Shown in pieces: positions 11,872 to 23,429 of a DNA stretch of 64,000 nucleotides. The notes under the pieces were generated by a model. The model was not told where the DNA came from. It searched no databases and saw nothing but the letters and a program-made list of their open reading frames with translations. Source of the stretch: Siphonodentalium dalli (lineage: Eukaryota > Mollusca > Scaphopoda > Gadilida > Siphonodentaliidae). The stretch spans positions 157,129,152 to 157,193,151 of the forward strand of contig CP136066.1 in assembly GCA_032622095.1 (NCBI GenBank). Reading direction: 5' to 3'. How positions within the stretch are numbered: position 1 is the stretch's first letter; the number at the start of each line of letters is the position of its first letter. Both the position numbers and the translations under genes were made by a program.

Positions 11872-12187
11872 CAGTAAAGCCCTAAATCATCTACTCCTTA
11901 ACCACAGCAGAATTATAGGTAATTTTTCAGGATTTAGTCGGAAATATGGCTTGTTGCCATTCATCGGAAAGCTCTCAGTTGAGGAGATTATGCACGCAAA
12001 TGAGAATGATAACAAGCTGTTCTTTAATCTCATCAGTAAGCAAAGAAACAGAGAACATGTTCTGACTGATGAACTTGCTGTGAACAATACTACGCTTGAC
12101 ATAGTTAAATAGTGAGAGCTTTCCGATGAATGGCAACAAGCCATAATTCTGCTGTGGTTAAGGAGTAGATGATTTAGGGCTTTACTG
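11872..12187. mobile_element. MITE A copy carrying an inserted retroelement fragment
   Basis: TA-flanked palindromic MITE (CAGTAAAGCCCTAAATCATC at left, inverse ending GGGCTTTACTG at right). The loop is replaced by about 135 bp of foreign sequence (11979-12113) that reads as part of a non-LTR retrotransposon protein. It lies 40 bp upstream of the acceptor of the 11688-11830 HIF exon. The right arm has lost about 30 bp. Confidence 0.85.
11977..12112 (+). pseudogene. Non-LTR retrotransposon ORF2 fragment captured in MITE
   Basis: Frame reads VEEIMHANENDNKLFFNLIS then KQRNREHVLTDELAVNN and ends in TAG. The pattern N-x-KLF-x-x-x-L-I-x-KQR followed by a short spacer resembles the linker between endonuclease and reverse transcriptase in several LINE proteins. 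Only this ~45-residue piece is present, framed by the two MITE arms. Family identification is from pattern memory and is moderate. Confidence 0.5.
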
Positions 12188-13120
12188 TACAGCAAATGAG
12201 TTGATTATTTATGGCATTATAATGATTGTCACAATGTCAAGGGGAACAACTCTTTTCTCACCCAGCATCATTTCCTTCATTGAGTGTGGGTTGGAAATAT
12301 TCAATCTCATATTGTTTTTTTCACGTTCTTTGAATGACATTTGCAAACGGAGTACTGTTTTTTCCTGCATTCATCTAATGCGGACTCAGTGGAATTTCCA
12401 GAACTCGCATGTGCTGTTCATGTGGGTGGCTTCTTCGATCCTGCATCGGCTGGAACTGGCCTCCCCAATCATAGATAGTTAGTGCAGTAGCCAATAATGC
12501 TTTACAGGCATTCCTCGGTCCTTCCCAGGAGACGGGAGTGATTGCTCTCGCACCTGCATTTTTAAATTCACGGGTGCAAAATTCACACTCGTCCCTCATG
12601 TCAAAATGTTCATGGTCACTATAATGATTAATCGTTCAATATTGAACTATATAAAGGTTTATTTAGAACCTTTCCCATCTCAGTTAAATTATGGGCATGT
12701 GAAATGTAACTGGACATAGGTCTATCCCACAATGACATTTTGCTGGAGAAAGAACAAACTTACGATTTTATTTCAGGCGAGCTTAAACCCGTCTTCTGAA
12801 TTGCGAGAGCAAATAAGTGCTTTCGCTGTGTTTTCCTCATGGGAAGGACTGATTCATAATATGAAGAAAAAAAAATTTCTGACTCAAGACGTTTAGATTA
12901 TCTCCCGCTAATCAGACTATCAAGTGACTATCACGCAACATTGATTCTTGCTTTCATAAAGCTGTGTTACTATCGAAGTAATTGAATAATGAATTTATTC
13001 TCAAGATCACAGTTTATTATCACTGGGCTAAAACTAATAGTTTCGCTTTTACCCATGTTTAGTCCACAAGGAAAACATAGTACATCATGTTGCCTGTTCA
13101 GGAATGAACCTTGCATGCGC
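12188..13120. other. Intron segment without identified gene
   Basis: A 74-codon minus-strand frame (12375-12599, MRDECEFCTREFKNAG...) looks protein-like but has no family I can name and no splice-phase link to HIF. The remainder is unremarkable AT-rich intron. Confidence 0.4.
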
Positions 13121-13423
13121 AAGCCTGCGAATAGTGTGTCTGTCATTTGCAGAACGAGGTCCCCAGAGGGTATTTAGTGAGGCTATCCTGCACAGTGGGA
13201 TAGCATCACTAAATTCAACCTCTGGGGACCTCATTCTGCTTAGGCCTCAACTACTATGGGAGACCTAGGATCAGATTGAAGTTCCCCAATTGAAGTTGGT
13301 GATTATCACCCATTATTCACCTCGACTATGCATTTTATCTTCTGAAAATTAGGGGATATAGAAACCTCCCAGAAGGGAAAAAGTTAACTAAAGACAATAT
13401 TAATTTGAAACTACAGCACTGCT
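13121..13423. repeat. Foldback repeat B, left part (split by Tc1-like element)
   Basis: Starts AAGCCTGCGAATAGTGTGTC and carries GAGGTCCCCAGAGGGT and the inverse ACCTCTGGGGACCTCATTCT. It continues at 16024-16176 after the 2.6-kb insertion, so the insertion is younger than this repeat. Confidence 0.85.
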
Positions 13424-16023
13424 CAAATTAAGCGACCTGTTTTAACGAGGTGTACTTGCGTTCATACCGCGGTGCAATACCGCGACCTACCGCCGATTCG
13501 CGGTTGCACTACCACGCGCGTACCGCGGTACCACCGCGACGTTCACGGTGCCACCGCACTACCAGCGGTAACGAATGTTGGTAGCGCGGTGGCACGCGGT
13601 AATGCACCGCACAAACGCGGTGACATTACCGCTACGCGGTAGCATTTTTGTAACGAGGTTAATGATGGGATTCGATGGCTGACTGTCAATCTTCCATAAT
13701 AGGACGACCGTTCTCACGATCTCCGTCCATGATTATGTACCGTGAAGTGTATTATTAAAATATTGAAATAGATGAAAGCCGAGTATCGGGAAATATGTCC
13801 ATTATAACGGGCTTCCAGATTAAGTAAAGGTAAGTATAAGTTACTTTGAGAAAGTCATTTTTCAATTAATGTGAATATTAAAATATTACAACAACATTTC
13901 TAGTCTCGTTTTATCGCCTAAAATTCCCATAAATGACACTATTTGTAATCAGTGTTGGTTATCGGGAAGGGAACAAATGATTTCGGCCATTTTAGACAGC
14001 TCGATAAATCCCGTATCTACAGTTTATATCAATGTTCAGATGTACGTGATCCCTAAATTGAATGATAACGACCACTATTTAAATAGTCCCCAGAATAAAT
14101 ATCGTTATTAACTTTATTGACATTCATTAACTGCAAATCACAAACACCATTTGTTCGTATAACGGGAATTATTGTCTTAGCAATAAAAGACACAAAGTGG
14201 AACTCCTGTATATCCAGGAAAAAACGCATTCTGTGCAAAAGCACGTGTCACTGATTACGTCATACTGCAGCTGGCAGACTTTGTTAATATAGGTCACGGG
14301 GCACTTAAATTAAGATGTCGTCATGTCTTTTTATAACTGGGCTCAATAGGTGAAATAAATATGTGTTTGTTGATGGTGCTATTATATAGTAAAACTACAC
14401 ACGCGACGCGCGAATGGCTGTTTTGTGTTTTGGACACTTGTATTTCCATTACTTCAATGCGTCCGTTTTGGCTTACATAATGCTCGCATAAGGTAGTTCA
14501 GATATTTATCGATCTATTATGGTATTGCGAATAATATTATGTGCGTAGCGCCACGTGGCTTTAAACAGACAAGTCTCATTCGATCTTTAAAATGTTGCGC
14601 ACGTATATAGCTATTTATAAATATTTGTCGCACAAAAGTGAGACAAACGCTCTTTATTGCTACCGTATCGGGAATAAACTAACAAGGACTAAAACACACC
14701 GAATTCGATCACTTGAAATAATTATGTTACAATGTTAACCTCTGTATATAACCAAACAAACATATTTATATAGAGGTCAAATTTCCAACACCATGCATGT
14801 TTTTTCCGAATAACGATAAGATAGGAATACCGGTATGTGATATAATTTATACTGCGACCCACCGAGAACTACAAGTGCACGCCTTCGCCAAAAGTTGCAA
14901 TTTCACATCAAACGATGCCGCCCGACACGCACTCGATAGCTCAATGAATGTTCACGTAACAAAATCAAAGACTGATTTGACAACGTTGTGTCTTTCAATG
15001 TTTGGTGTTTTGCGTGTGTCTTTTGTCGCGCACATTGGTGATGACAAAAACTTTACTTTGCTGCATGACATGTGCCACGCTTTCTTAGTTATACATTTTA
15101 TTCCCACCGACAAGAAATCTTCAGGCGCAAATGTTTGTAAATTGCTTTACTATTTCACGCATGCGTACAATCATACGTCTTGGCGATACTATACTATTTA
15201 CGCGCCGATTATGTTTGGCATATGAACAAAACTATAGATTTGAACGAATATGAATATTTCTGCAATGATCGCCGCCCTGGCCTCTAAGACTAAAATCGGA
15301 CGCAGTGTTACTAATGCACCGTCCCCGCTGGTTTCGACCAAATTCAGATAAATGGAGGATTTACTTTTCCCATTTTATAAGAAATTTAGATTTCGGAAAC
15401 ACAAAAAAAAAAAAAAATTCCGCATGAGTGGAAACCGATATAAGAATCGGGTGCGTAAATCATTTGACGATATGTAAGATAGATGCATGCTAACAACAAA
15501 ACTATTACTCCACGGTGTTTTGCGTAATCCAGTCGCCGTAAGCAACTATAGTTGAGTTCAAAAACCGCCGACGTGATTAAACGTGATGTACATGTACATT
15601 TGTAATATGTTACATGTAAACCTGACATATGTTCATTTGTAATCCGATTGCATTATTATTCATTTATATTCACTACGTATACATAATTACGTGCAGCTTA
15701 CTGTATTCATTCAATACAAAAGTTATTCATAAACATTTACCTACCGTGTGACGCCTTATTTCAGTCGCGTTCTCTCTGCGGTGGAGGGCCGTTAGCGGTA
15801 ATTTGAACGCGGTTACGAAAAAAATACCGCGGTGTACGGCGGTAACGAACACCAATAACGCGGTGACCTGCGGTAACCAACGGTAAAAATACCGTACCAG
15901 TACCGCGGGTCAACCGCCCTCCGTCGCGGTACAGAATGATAACCGCGGTATTTTGGTGGTAACACCGCGGTAAGTACCGGCCCATAACCTCGTTAAACAG
16001 GTCGCTTACTGAGAGCATAGCTG
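13424..16023. mobile_element. Tc1/mariner-like DNA transposon, 2600 bp, without recognisable transposase
   Basis: Comparing the interrupted B repeat with intact copies fixes the ends. The element runs from CAGCACTGCTCAAATTAAGC to its imperfect inverse ending GCTTACTGAGAGCATAGCTG, with TA on both sides (13422-13423, 16024-16025). Terminal repeats share about 21 of 26 bases plus CGACCTGTTT. Both subterminal zones (13465-13650 and 15775-15985) are packed with GC-rich ACCGCGGT-like palindromes, unlike the AT-rich middle. No D,D-E/D transposase was recognised. A 142-codon plus-strand frame at 14797-15225 has no family I can name. Confidence 0.8.
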
Positions 16024-16176
16024 TATAGATACTTCCCAGAAGATGCGACCTAAGAAGAATGAGGTCCACAGAGGGTGAATTAGGTGATACTTGCCCATTG
16101 TGCGGGATAGCATCGCTAAATTCACCCTCTGGGAACATCATTCTGCAAATGACAGACACAATATTTGCAGACTTGA
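16024..16176. repeat. Foldback repeat B, right part
   Basis: Continues 13121-13423 with tatagatacttcccagaaga and ends TGACAGACACAATATTTGCA, the inverted terminus. A member of the ATGGATTCTCCC/TCTATTATTCAT TTAA family follows (about 16180-16406). Confidence 0.85.
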
Positions 16177-16464
16177 GCAAGCAACATTTAGTCCTATCTA
16201 TACTAAATACTCATTGACGAGTAGCTCCCTCAGTAATGTTCAGATAATAAGTACATTCCCCACCAATGAATATGAATCCTTCAGCACTTGTATTATATTT
16301 TCATCTGACTGTCGTCTGCTAATTTATCCTGAACACCCCTCCAAATGAATAATAGACCATTCCAACATATACTGTTATCACTGAATGGCAAGAACCAGGA
16401 AGGGTTAAACTATATGCACTTTATACAGCAGGGGAGGGTTTTCTAAAACCGATGTTCTGATGTA

Positions 16465-16970
16465 ACAAGAGGTGTGCACTCGAGTGCTAGCATACCCCCA
16501 CCGTGGCAAATTCAACCCGCCTTATTCGTAAACCCAACAAAAAAGATTTTTAACTTTAAAGAAAAATATGGATTAATAATTTTGATATTGGTTAATATTT
16601 GTTCGAATGATTGCTGATACCCAAAAAAGGGTATAAAATGAAATGCAACCCTAACATCTAAGATGGCTTTTGTCGAGTGTGATAGCATCCAAAAAAAAAG
16701 GAAGTTTGAAATATCTACGATCAAAACTGTAGGAGGAGTTGATTACACCATGAAGGTACCCTCATACAGAAAAACCGCAATTTGCATCATGCGGAGAGGC
16801 AGTCCTAAGGAGATTGCATACAAAAAATTATTGAAATCGGTTGATAGTTGTTCGAGTTATGAGGATGGACAGACGGTACGACACACAGAGGGAGAAAGCG
16901 TGACGGACAGACACAGTCAATCCAGTATACCCCCCATTTTCTTCGAAAGTGGGGGTATAATAATAGATTT
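16465..16970. repeat. Interspersed repeat ending in 'cagtatacccccc...gtgggggtataa'
   Basis: Starts 'acaagaggtgtgcactcgag' and closes with 'ggacagacacagtcaatcca' and a C-run/G-run hairpin at 16925-16965. It directly abuts the donor side of the 16992-17139 HIF exon, leaving about 20 bp between repeat and exon. Confidence 0.7.
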
Positions 16971-16991
16971 TCATGATGTTTCGCCTCTCAC

Positions 16992-17139
16992 CTTACGACA
17001 TAGTGGACACAGACAATGCACTGTGGTTTCTGAGTGCGAGTGTTGTAGATTACAGTTCCCTGAGTTACAACAGTCACATATCCTCCATTTTTGGCAAGAA
17101 ATCTGTAACATTCAGTCTGTGTCTGTCCCTTTGAAAACA
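16992..17139 (-). CDS. HIF1A: HIF-alpha internal exon, end of PAS-B / PAC
   Basis: 148 nt: two bases completing a Leu codon, 48 codons, then AG (phase 2). Translation includes [20 protein letters not shown], then [12 protein letters not shown] and [16 protein letters not shown]. This matches the HIF PAC segment (KGQ, YRxLAKxGGYVWV, TQxTVIYN, PQCIVCVxYVVS). Two positions differ from the usual pattern: Cys replaces the usual Gln in T-G-Q-Y-R, and Thr replaces the usual Trp in G-Y-V-W-V. Acceptor gttttcAG at 17141-17140; donor GTAAG|GTGAGA with GT at 16991-16990. The long plus-strand reading frame over this exon (16663-17157) is an antisense shadow. A mollusc-type interspersed repeat lies immediately downstream of the exon, and another upstream. 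Confidence 0.95.
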
Positions 17140-17199
17140 CTGAAAACGATAAATTGAGAAAAATTTAAAGACATATTGTGGACGCATTGCAATGAATAA

Positions 17200-17370
17200 C
17201 AAGAGGCCGAACACAATCGGCAGATGTTTAACCCATCCATTGCTATGATTGGAATCATAATCTGGAGTTTTGATGTTGAATTATAGTGTATACTATTATG
17301 TACTTAAGTAGTATAGACAAATGTACATAATAACTCAAAGTCTCAAATTATTGGGATTTATGGGTTCTAG
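17200..17370. repeat. Interspersed repeat with 'gaggccgaNcacNatcggca' start
   Basis: Starts 'aacaagaggccgaacacaat' and continues 'agatgtttaacccatcc' and 'tatagacaaatgtacataa'. Related copies at 21508-21690 and 36920-37080. It begins about 60 bp upstream of the 16992-17139 exon. Confidence 0.68.
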
Positions 17371-18551
17371 TGCCAATTTTGCACCAGTAGTGTCAAATTG
17401 ACATCAGTAGGCAAAGAATAACATTAAAACACCCTGAGACCCCTGTCCTGAGATAAATTAACACAGTTCCCCCCCCCCCCCCCCCGGCCCTGGGTATCTT
17501 TCCCCCCCCCCCACCCGTGATAATTTTTTTTTTGTGCTTATTTAATATTGTCACAGTAGCTGTTGGGAGGGGGGAGATATTCAGGCCTGGGTATCTTCCC
17601 CCACCCAAACCCTGACTCAATCAACATTTTCCCGGATAAAGTTAATATCTCGCCGTTTCATGACTATATAAAGGAAAATAAACAATAAATTAAGAAGTTT
17701 ATTTTTTGTCATATGTTGGCTGCCCGGTGGGTGTGAGTGGTAAAATAGGTCAGATTGAAAATAATAATAATAATAATAAAAAAATAAGTTTTCTCGAAAT
17801 TTCATACCATAATAATATCAAATAAGTTAAATAAAAAGACAGTCAATGACTGTGGGTCGCTCACCAGATTGTAAAGACTGAGACTCTGAAGACTACAAGA
17901 GTCAGTACGTGACAATATCACTTAAGACAAGTAGTTCTAAACATGGACATAGCTGGAGGTTCTCAGATGAGCAGGGCTCTTCAGTCTTCAACTTGAAATT
18001 TCTAATTGCACACCACTGACAATTTTACAACTGGTACCAGTACTTCAAGCTTTCAAACGTTTGAAAATTACCAACCCCATAAAGTTAAAATTTGTGGCAA
18101 ATTTGGTCCAATAGTTTAACCTGAAGTAGGAACATATGGACTGTCGGTTTAAAAACATACATGTTGGAAAATCAAACCAAACTATGAGAACAATTATAAC
18201 CTATTTTTGAAGTGAACACTTAATCTACAACTAATGTTGTATCAGGCATGAAATTTTCAACTGTTTAAATTTTTATTAAAGTAGGGGGTCAAAACTCGAC
18301 CCCCTCTACACTCCTCCCCCATCGCCTCAAACATTGCCCCCACCCAGGCTGCCTAGAAATCAATATTATTATACCAGTACCAAACAGGATAGAGGAGAGT
18401 TAAATTTCTTATCTCTGCCCCTATTAGAACAAATGTGAATCCCCATCTATGAGATCCATTCATCTAGTAATACATGTATCAATACCAAATATCCAACAGG
18501 GTATGATTTAACCTGGATAAGTGGTGGTTAAGAAAATAATATTGGAACAGC
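17371..18551. other. Intron, low-complexity only
   Basis: C-runs at 17466-17515, ATA repeats at 17758-17780, otherwise no feature. Confidence 0.5.
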
Positions 18552-18988
18552 CAAGTCTGTATTTAGTGTGTCTGACCTTTGCAGATTGAGGTCCCCAAAA
18601 TGTGAATTTAATGACACTATTCCCCAAGGTGGAATAGCATCACCAGATTCATCCTCAGAGTCTGATTAGGCCTCAACAGCCATGGGAAACCTAGGAACAG
18701 ATTGAAGTTCTACAGTTGAAGTTTGTAATGCACACCCATTGAGCAGCTCAATTATGCATTTTATCTTCTGCAAATTAGGGGGACATAGAAACTGAACAGA
18801 AGGGAAAAAGTCAAAAAGTAACTAAAACAAAATTTCAATTTGATACATAAGATACTTCCCAGAAAATGATGCCTAAGCAGAATTAGGTCCCTGGAGGGTG
18901 TATTTGGTGATGCTAGCCTGCTGTATGGGGTAGCAACAGTAAATTCACCCTCTGGGGACCTCATTCTGCAAATGTCAGACACACTAAA
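18552..18988. repeat. Foldback repeat B copy
   Basis: Starts with 'gtatttagtgtgtctgacct' and ends with 'tcagacacactaaattcatg'; same internal order as other B copies (cttctgcaaattagggggac in the middle). Confidence 0.78.
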
Positions 18989-20740
18989 TTCATGCAGTTT
19001 GTTTTAATTCGCTAACAGTGTTGTTTACACAAAGCTGCCAGATGACATATATTATTCTAATTATTGTATATAAAATATTGTATATATGTTTTGCATGTTA
19101 CTCATTAATTTGGGTCTTCGCAATAAAGCATTCAAAATAATCTAGATTAATGACCGGTGTCTCTCTCTGCAGAGATATATCTGCTTCTGGATAGAACAGG
19201 TATTAAAGTTGGAAGTTGGAGATGATATCGGTTGGAAGGGATGTTGGTTGGGTGCAGGGTGGGGGGGGGGGGGGTTGGGTCTGGGCCATGTGGGAGGGGG
19301 AGGGGTAATGGAATGTTTCCGTAATTTCATTAAAGATTAAAGTTTCATAACTCTGCATATGTTATAATGGTGTCACTTTATTCAAATTTTATAACATGTT
19401 TAAAAAAAAAAAAAATTTTGTTTGAGCAAGGTGAAAATTCCAAAAATCTGAATTTACCAAAAACATTTTTTTTTTGAGTTATGTCACTGGCTCCACCCAC
19501 ATTCGACCCAGTGACCTCATTTGTACAAATCTGAATCACAGTCCCCCAATGACCATTTGTACAAAATATGAACCCATTTGGCCCAACGAAATTTGAGAAG
19601 TCGTTGTAAGAATTACTATGGTGGGAAAGAGTTATGGTCCTAGCTTAGCAACTATTTGACCAGGTACCTCATTTGAACAAATCTGACTGATTCACGTTGG
19701 GAACATCCACACCAAATATGAACCCATTCCGTCTTACAGTTCTGGAGGAGAAGGTGATTCTTGACGGACGGATGGATGGACGGACGGATGAGGAGTGATG
19801 ACTATAGCTCCACCGGAGACTTCGTCTCAGGTGAGCTAAAACAAAATATCATGGGTGGGGTGGGGGGGGGGGGGGGTTGATACCCAGGGTGGGGGGGGGG
19901 GAGATATGCAGGGGTGAGATAATGTGGTACACTGGTACTTATATAACTGAATGGGAGAATACATGTAGAAAGGGTTAATATATATCAGATTTTCTTCCCA
20001 TGCTATAAAATAAAAGAAGGTCGCATCCGCCTCCGCAGTCTATTGCCGCCAGTGTGAAAATAGGAAGCATTACAAGGTATTGTTTTGACACGATGTACAC
20101 TTGAGTTATTCATGTAATCAATGTTTACAATCTTTCACTGCATTTATAGTGATTCCATAATCATATCTTAATCACGCGGCGATCTATTTCTGAGTGCTGT
20201 TGATGTCTGCAGAGAATATCGCTTTACAGCATAAAGAATACTTTAGCTCAAAGCAATCTTTGTCAACAAAAATAAACTAGAGGTCACCCCAAATTTGGCC
20301 CCTGCGAATAGTGGGTTTTTGATCGAATCAAATTTAGAACCGAATAGCTCTCAAAAAATCGAATCGAAAATGAATCGAATAGAATATTTCATAATCTTTC
20401 TCGACGAAATGATAAGATAAAGATATGTTTCCATTTTCGTCAGAACACATTGTCATCTTTTTTGTGAACAGTGGATCGACAATTAAGACATAATTTCTTC
20501 AAAATATAACAAAATACAATTTTCGTTCAAGGTAAATAATTAAATAATTAAAGGGCTATGACCTGCACTTTTGCGAATGACATTACAATTGCCACTGTAA
20601 GTCAAAACTGAGCAAACACAATAAAATAATAGAATAATAATGTATCTAATAATGTGAATGCGCAGTCACGTGACGTACCATTCAACAGAATGATTCAAAA
20701 TAACTATTCGTTGTTTCAAAGTCAAATCGAATTTGAATTG
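18989..20740. other. Intron with G-runs and interspersed repeat
   Basis: 19440-19840 is an interspersed repeat ending 'tcgtctcaggtgagctaaaa' after a ggacggatgg tract. Poly-G stretches lie on both sides. 20330-20400 has 'gaatcgaat' repeats. Confidence 0.55.
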
Positions 20741-21150
20741 AATATTGAGGTTGAATATCGTCATGCAAAGAGTAAAATACCAGATGGCCACTGGCAGCCA
20801 CGTTTTTTTAACAGAATTCAGAAAAATTGGAAAGCGCCCATCTAGAGGTCACTCCGAAGATCCATATGAAGTTTGGTGACAATCTGATGAGAGATGTTAC
20901 CTGTAGGGTGTGGTTAAGGATTTAGTCATACAAAGAGTAGAACACAAGATGGCTGCTGGCAGACATGTTTTATTCAGAAAAAAATGTAAACTCCCATCTA
21001 GAGGTCATTCCCGTGGATCCATATAAAGTTTGAAGACAATTGGATGAGAGATGTGGCATGTAGGGTGTGCTACACGTACATTTTTGATGGATCACGGATG
21101 CACAGACGACCAACCCCAACACAATAGCTCAAACATGACTTTGTCAAGTA
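20740..21150. repeat. Interspersed 'caagatggcc/agttgagctaaa' repeat, two units
   Basis: Units with 'cccatctagaggtcactccg', 'aagtttggtgacaatctgat' and 'cctgtagggtgtg'. Ends 'caatagctcaaacatgactt...agagctaaaac'. The family recurs at 42790-43390, 45390-45830 and 51010-51300. Confidence 0.7.
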
Positions 21151-22189
21151 GAGCTAAAACAGCAAGTTAGTATCCAAACACTATCTCCAGTGGAAGAATG
21201 TAGCTATCAACTAAAAATGTTGAAAATTCCAATCACATCGACTTTACCATTTCAGAGAAGACAACATTTAAAATCATATACACAAGATACTTTAGGGATA
21301 ACAATAGTCATCACACTATATCCAGGTAACAACCCGGCATTGTAGCAATACGATATTTATATATCCGATCAGATGACCTGGCTTAACGAAGGTCGCTGAT
21401 TTAAAGGCCCATTTAATGTTCGAGTCAACCATCATTTTTTTTGAGCGATACTAACCGGTATCTAGATGGTAGAATTTCCAAATATTTGCTGAAAATGTGA
21501 GAAAAAACGAGAGGCCGATCACGATCGGCAGATGTTAACCCATCCCTTGGCGATAGTAAATTACTATGATCGGAATCATAAATGAGAGTTTTGGTGTTGA
21601 ATTATAAGGTATACTGTTATGTACTATTATAGACAAATGTACATAACACAAATTATTGGAATTTATGGGTCACTCGCATTAATATAAGAGAATGCACTGG
21701 TACAGCTAAACCACCACAGCCTTGGGTTAAATGTGAAAAGTTGCCTGGACATGGAATACTTGGGTTAAGAGAGTCAAATTTAAGTTTACAATAATAATGT
21801 ATCAAATTCTACCAACAGTATAGTATACAGATAAGCCAACTCACTGCTGACCCATTAATATCAATTATATAGCAGAGCTGTCAACAAATCACAAGAATTG
21901 TTTATGTTGACACTGACTTCTCTATTAAACCAATAACAATTATAATGAGCTCAGACCATCTGAAGATATCACTCTACAGCACAGATGTCCAAGTCTATGG
22001 TTAATACCATGTGATGTTTATTGTTGAATCTTTATTTTAAATTAGATACCATAGCTTTCTTTATCAGATTATTTGCACATCAATTGGCATAAGAGACATC
22101 AGAAAATAATATAGCCTTATCAATAGCTAAGTAGTCCAAAGGCATGGGATGGAATTGATGAATAGGGTTTAAAGTCGCTCCAAACAAAT

Positions 22190-22680
22190 TAACCAGAACA
22201 TAACACAAGATTATGGACCGATTTAAACCAAATTTGGTGTGGTGACTCGGGATACCCTTGGCAGAGTTATAATGGTGTTAGTTTTTTTAATTTTGTTACT
22301 TTAAAAATTTTTATTTTTAATTATTTAAACAAAAACTATTTTATTATATATTATTTTTATTTATTTATTCATATTCATTTTTTTTTTAAATTGAGCAAGG
22401 AAATCAATCTAAAAAAAAAAATGTTTTTTTTTTTGAGTGAATATATTTTTTCGAAAAAGGGCCATTACTCAGTTAAATATAGTCGGATCAAACCAATATT
22501 CGAACTCTATCTGTATTTTGGGCTGAGCAACTCACATACCAAATTTGGTTGCGAAAATATTTGAGTTATCGCACCATGTGTAAAGTGTCTACAGACAGAC
22601 AGACAGACGGACGGACGCACAACGAGTGGTCAATCCGGACAATGACACTATGTTTACCATACTATGGTATGGGTAAACAT
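22190..22680. repeat. Interspersed repeat with 'tttaccatactatggtatgggtaaa' hairpin end
   Basis: Contains 'gggccattactcagtt', 'cagacagacggacggacg', 'acgagtggtcaatccgg', then a terminal hairpin from 22650. A second copy occupies 38480-38880 with the same order and the same hairpin. Confidence 0.75.
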
Positions 22681-22845
22681 AAAAAATGTCCGGGGACAAT
22701 AAAAGTGCAGAAGGAGCTCTAGTTATTATTGAACTTATTATAATCTGAACATTTCCTATGGGATAACTACTCATCAATGATGCTTTAATTATCACATACC
22801 GGTATAGAATTTCACTTGGCCCTATATGAAATGGAGAACATTACC

Positions 22846-23429
22846 AAGCCTGCAAATAGTGTGTCTGTCATTTGCAGAATGAGGTCCCCAGAGGGTGAAT
22901 TTAGTGATGTTATCCTGCACAGTGGGCTAGCATCACCAAATTCACCCTCTAGGGACCTCATTCAGCTTTAATAGGCATCATCTTCTGGGAAGTATCTATA
23001 GTCTCAAATTAACATTGTTTTTAGTTACTTTTTCCCTTCTGGGAAGTTTCTATATCCATTAATTTGCAGAAGATAAAATGCATAATCGAGGTGAATAATG
23101 GGTGAACATCAATCACCAACTTCAACTGGGGTCTTGGGAACTTCAATCTTATTCTACAGTAATGCTCTAAGTAATCGACTTCTTAACCACAGCAGAATTA
23201 TGAGTAACTTTTCAGGATTTAGTCGGAAATATGGCTTGTTGCCATTCATTGGAAAGCTCTCCCCATAATTCTGCTGTGGTTAAGAAGTCGATTACTTAGA
23301 GCATTACTGTAGGTCTACCATAGCATTTGAGGCCTAAGCAGAATGATGTCCCCAGAGGGTGCGAGATAGTGTCACTAAATTCACACTCTAGGAATCTCAT
23401 TCTGAAAATGACAGACACACTATTTGCAG
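22846..23429. repeat. Foldback repeat B copy with nested MITE A
   Basis: Full B element (AAGCCTGCAAATAGTGTGTC to ACAGACACACTATTTGCAGT) into which MITE A has jumped at a TA (23157-23309). This gives a relative age order. Confidence 0.85.
23157..23309. mobile_element. MITE A (TA-target palindromic element)
   Basis: CAGTAATGCTCTAAGTAATC and its inverse, flanked by TA; the middle is shortened to 153 bp. Nested inside repeat B. Confidence 0.88.

Noticed and set aside
12375-12599. Minus-strand frame MRDECEFCTREFKNAG...
   Set aside because: Protein-like composition but no recognised family and its ends do not fit the HIF phase chain.
14797-15225. 142-codon plus-strand frame inside the Tc1-like element
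   Set aside because: No transposase motif or known family, no relation to other frames of the element; could be chance. Kept only as a note in the element entry.
16663-17157. 164-codon plus-strand frame, longest in the window
   Set aside because: It covers an interspersed repeat and the antisense of the HIF exon 16992-17139, which has splice sites and conserved PAS residues on the minus strand.
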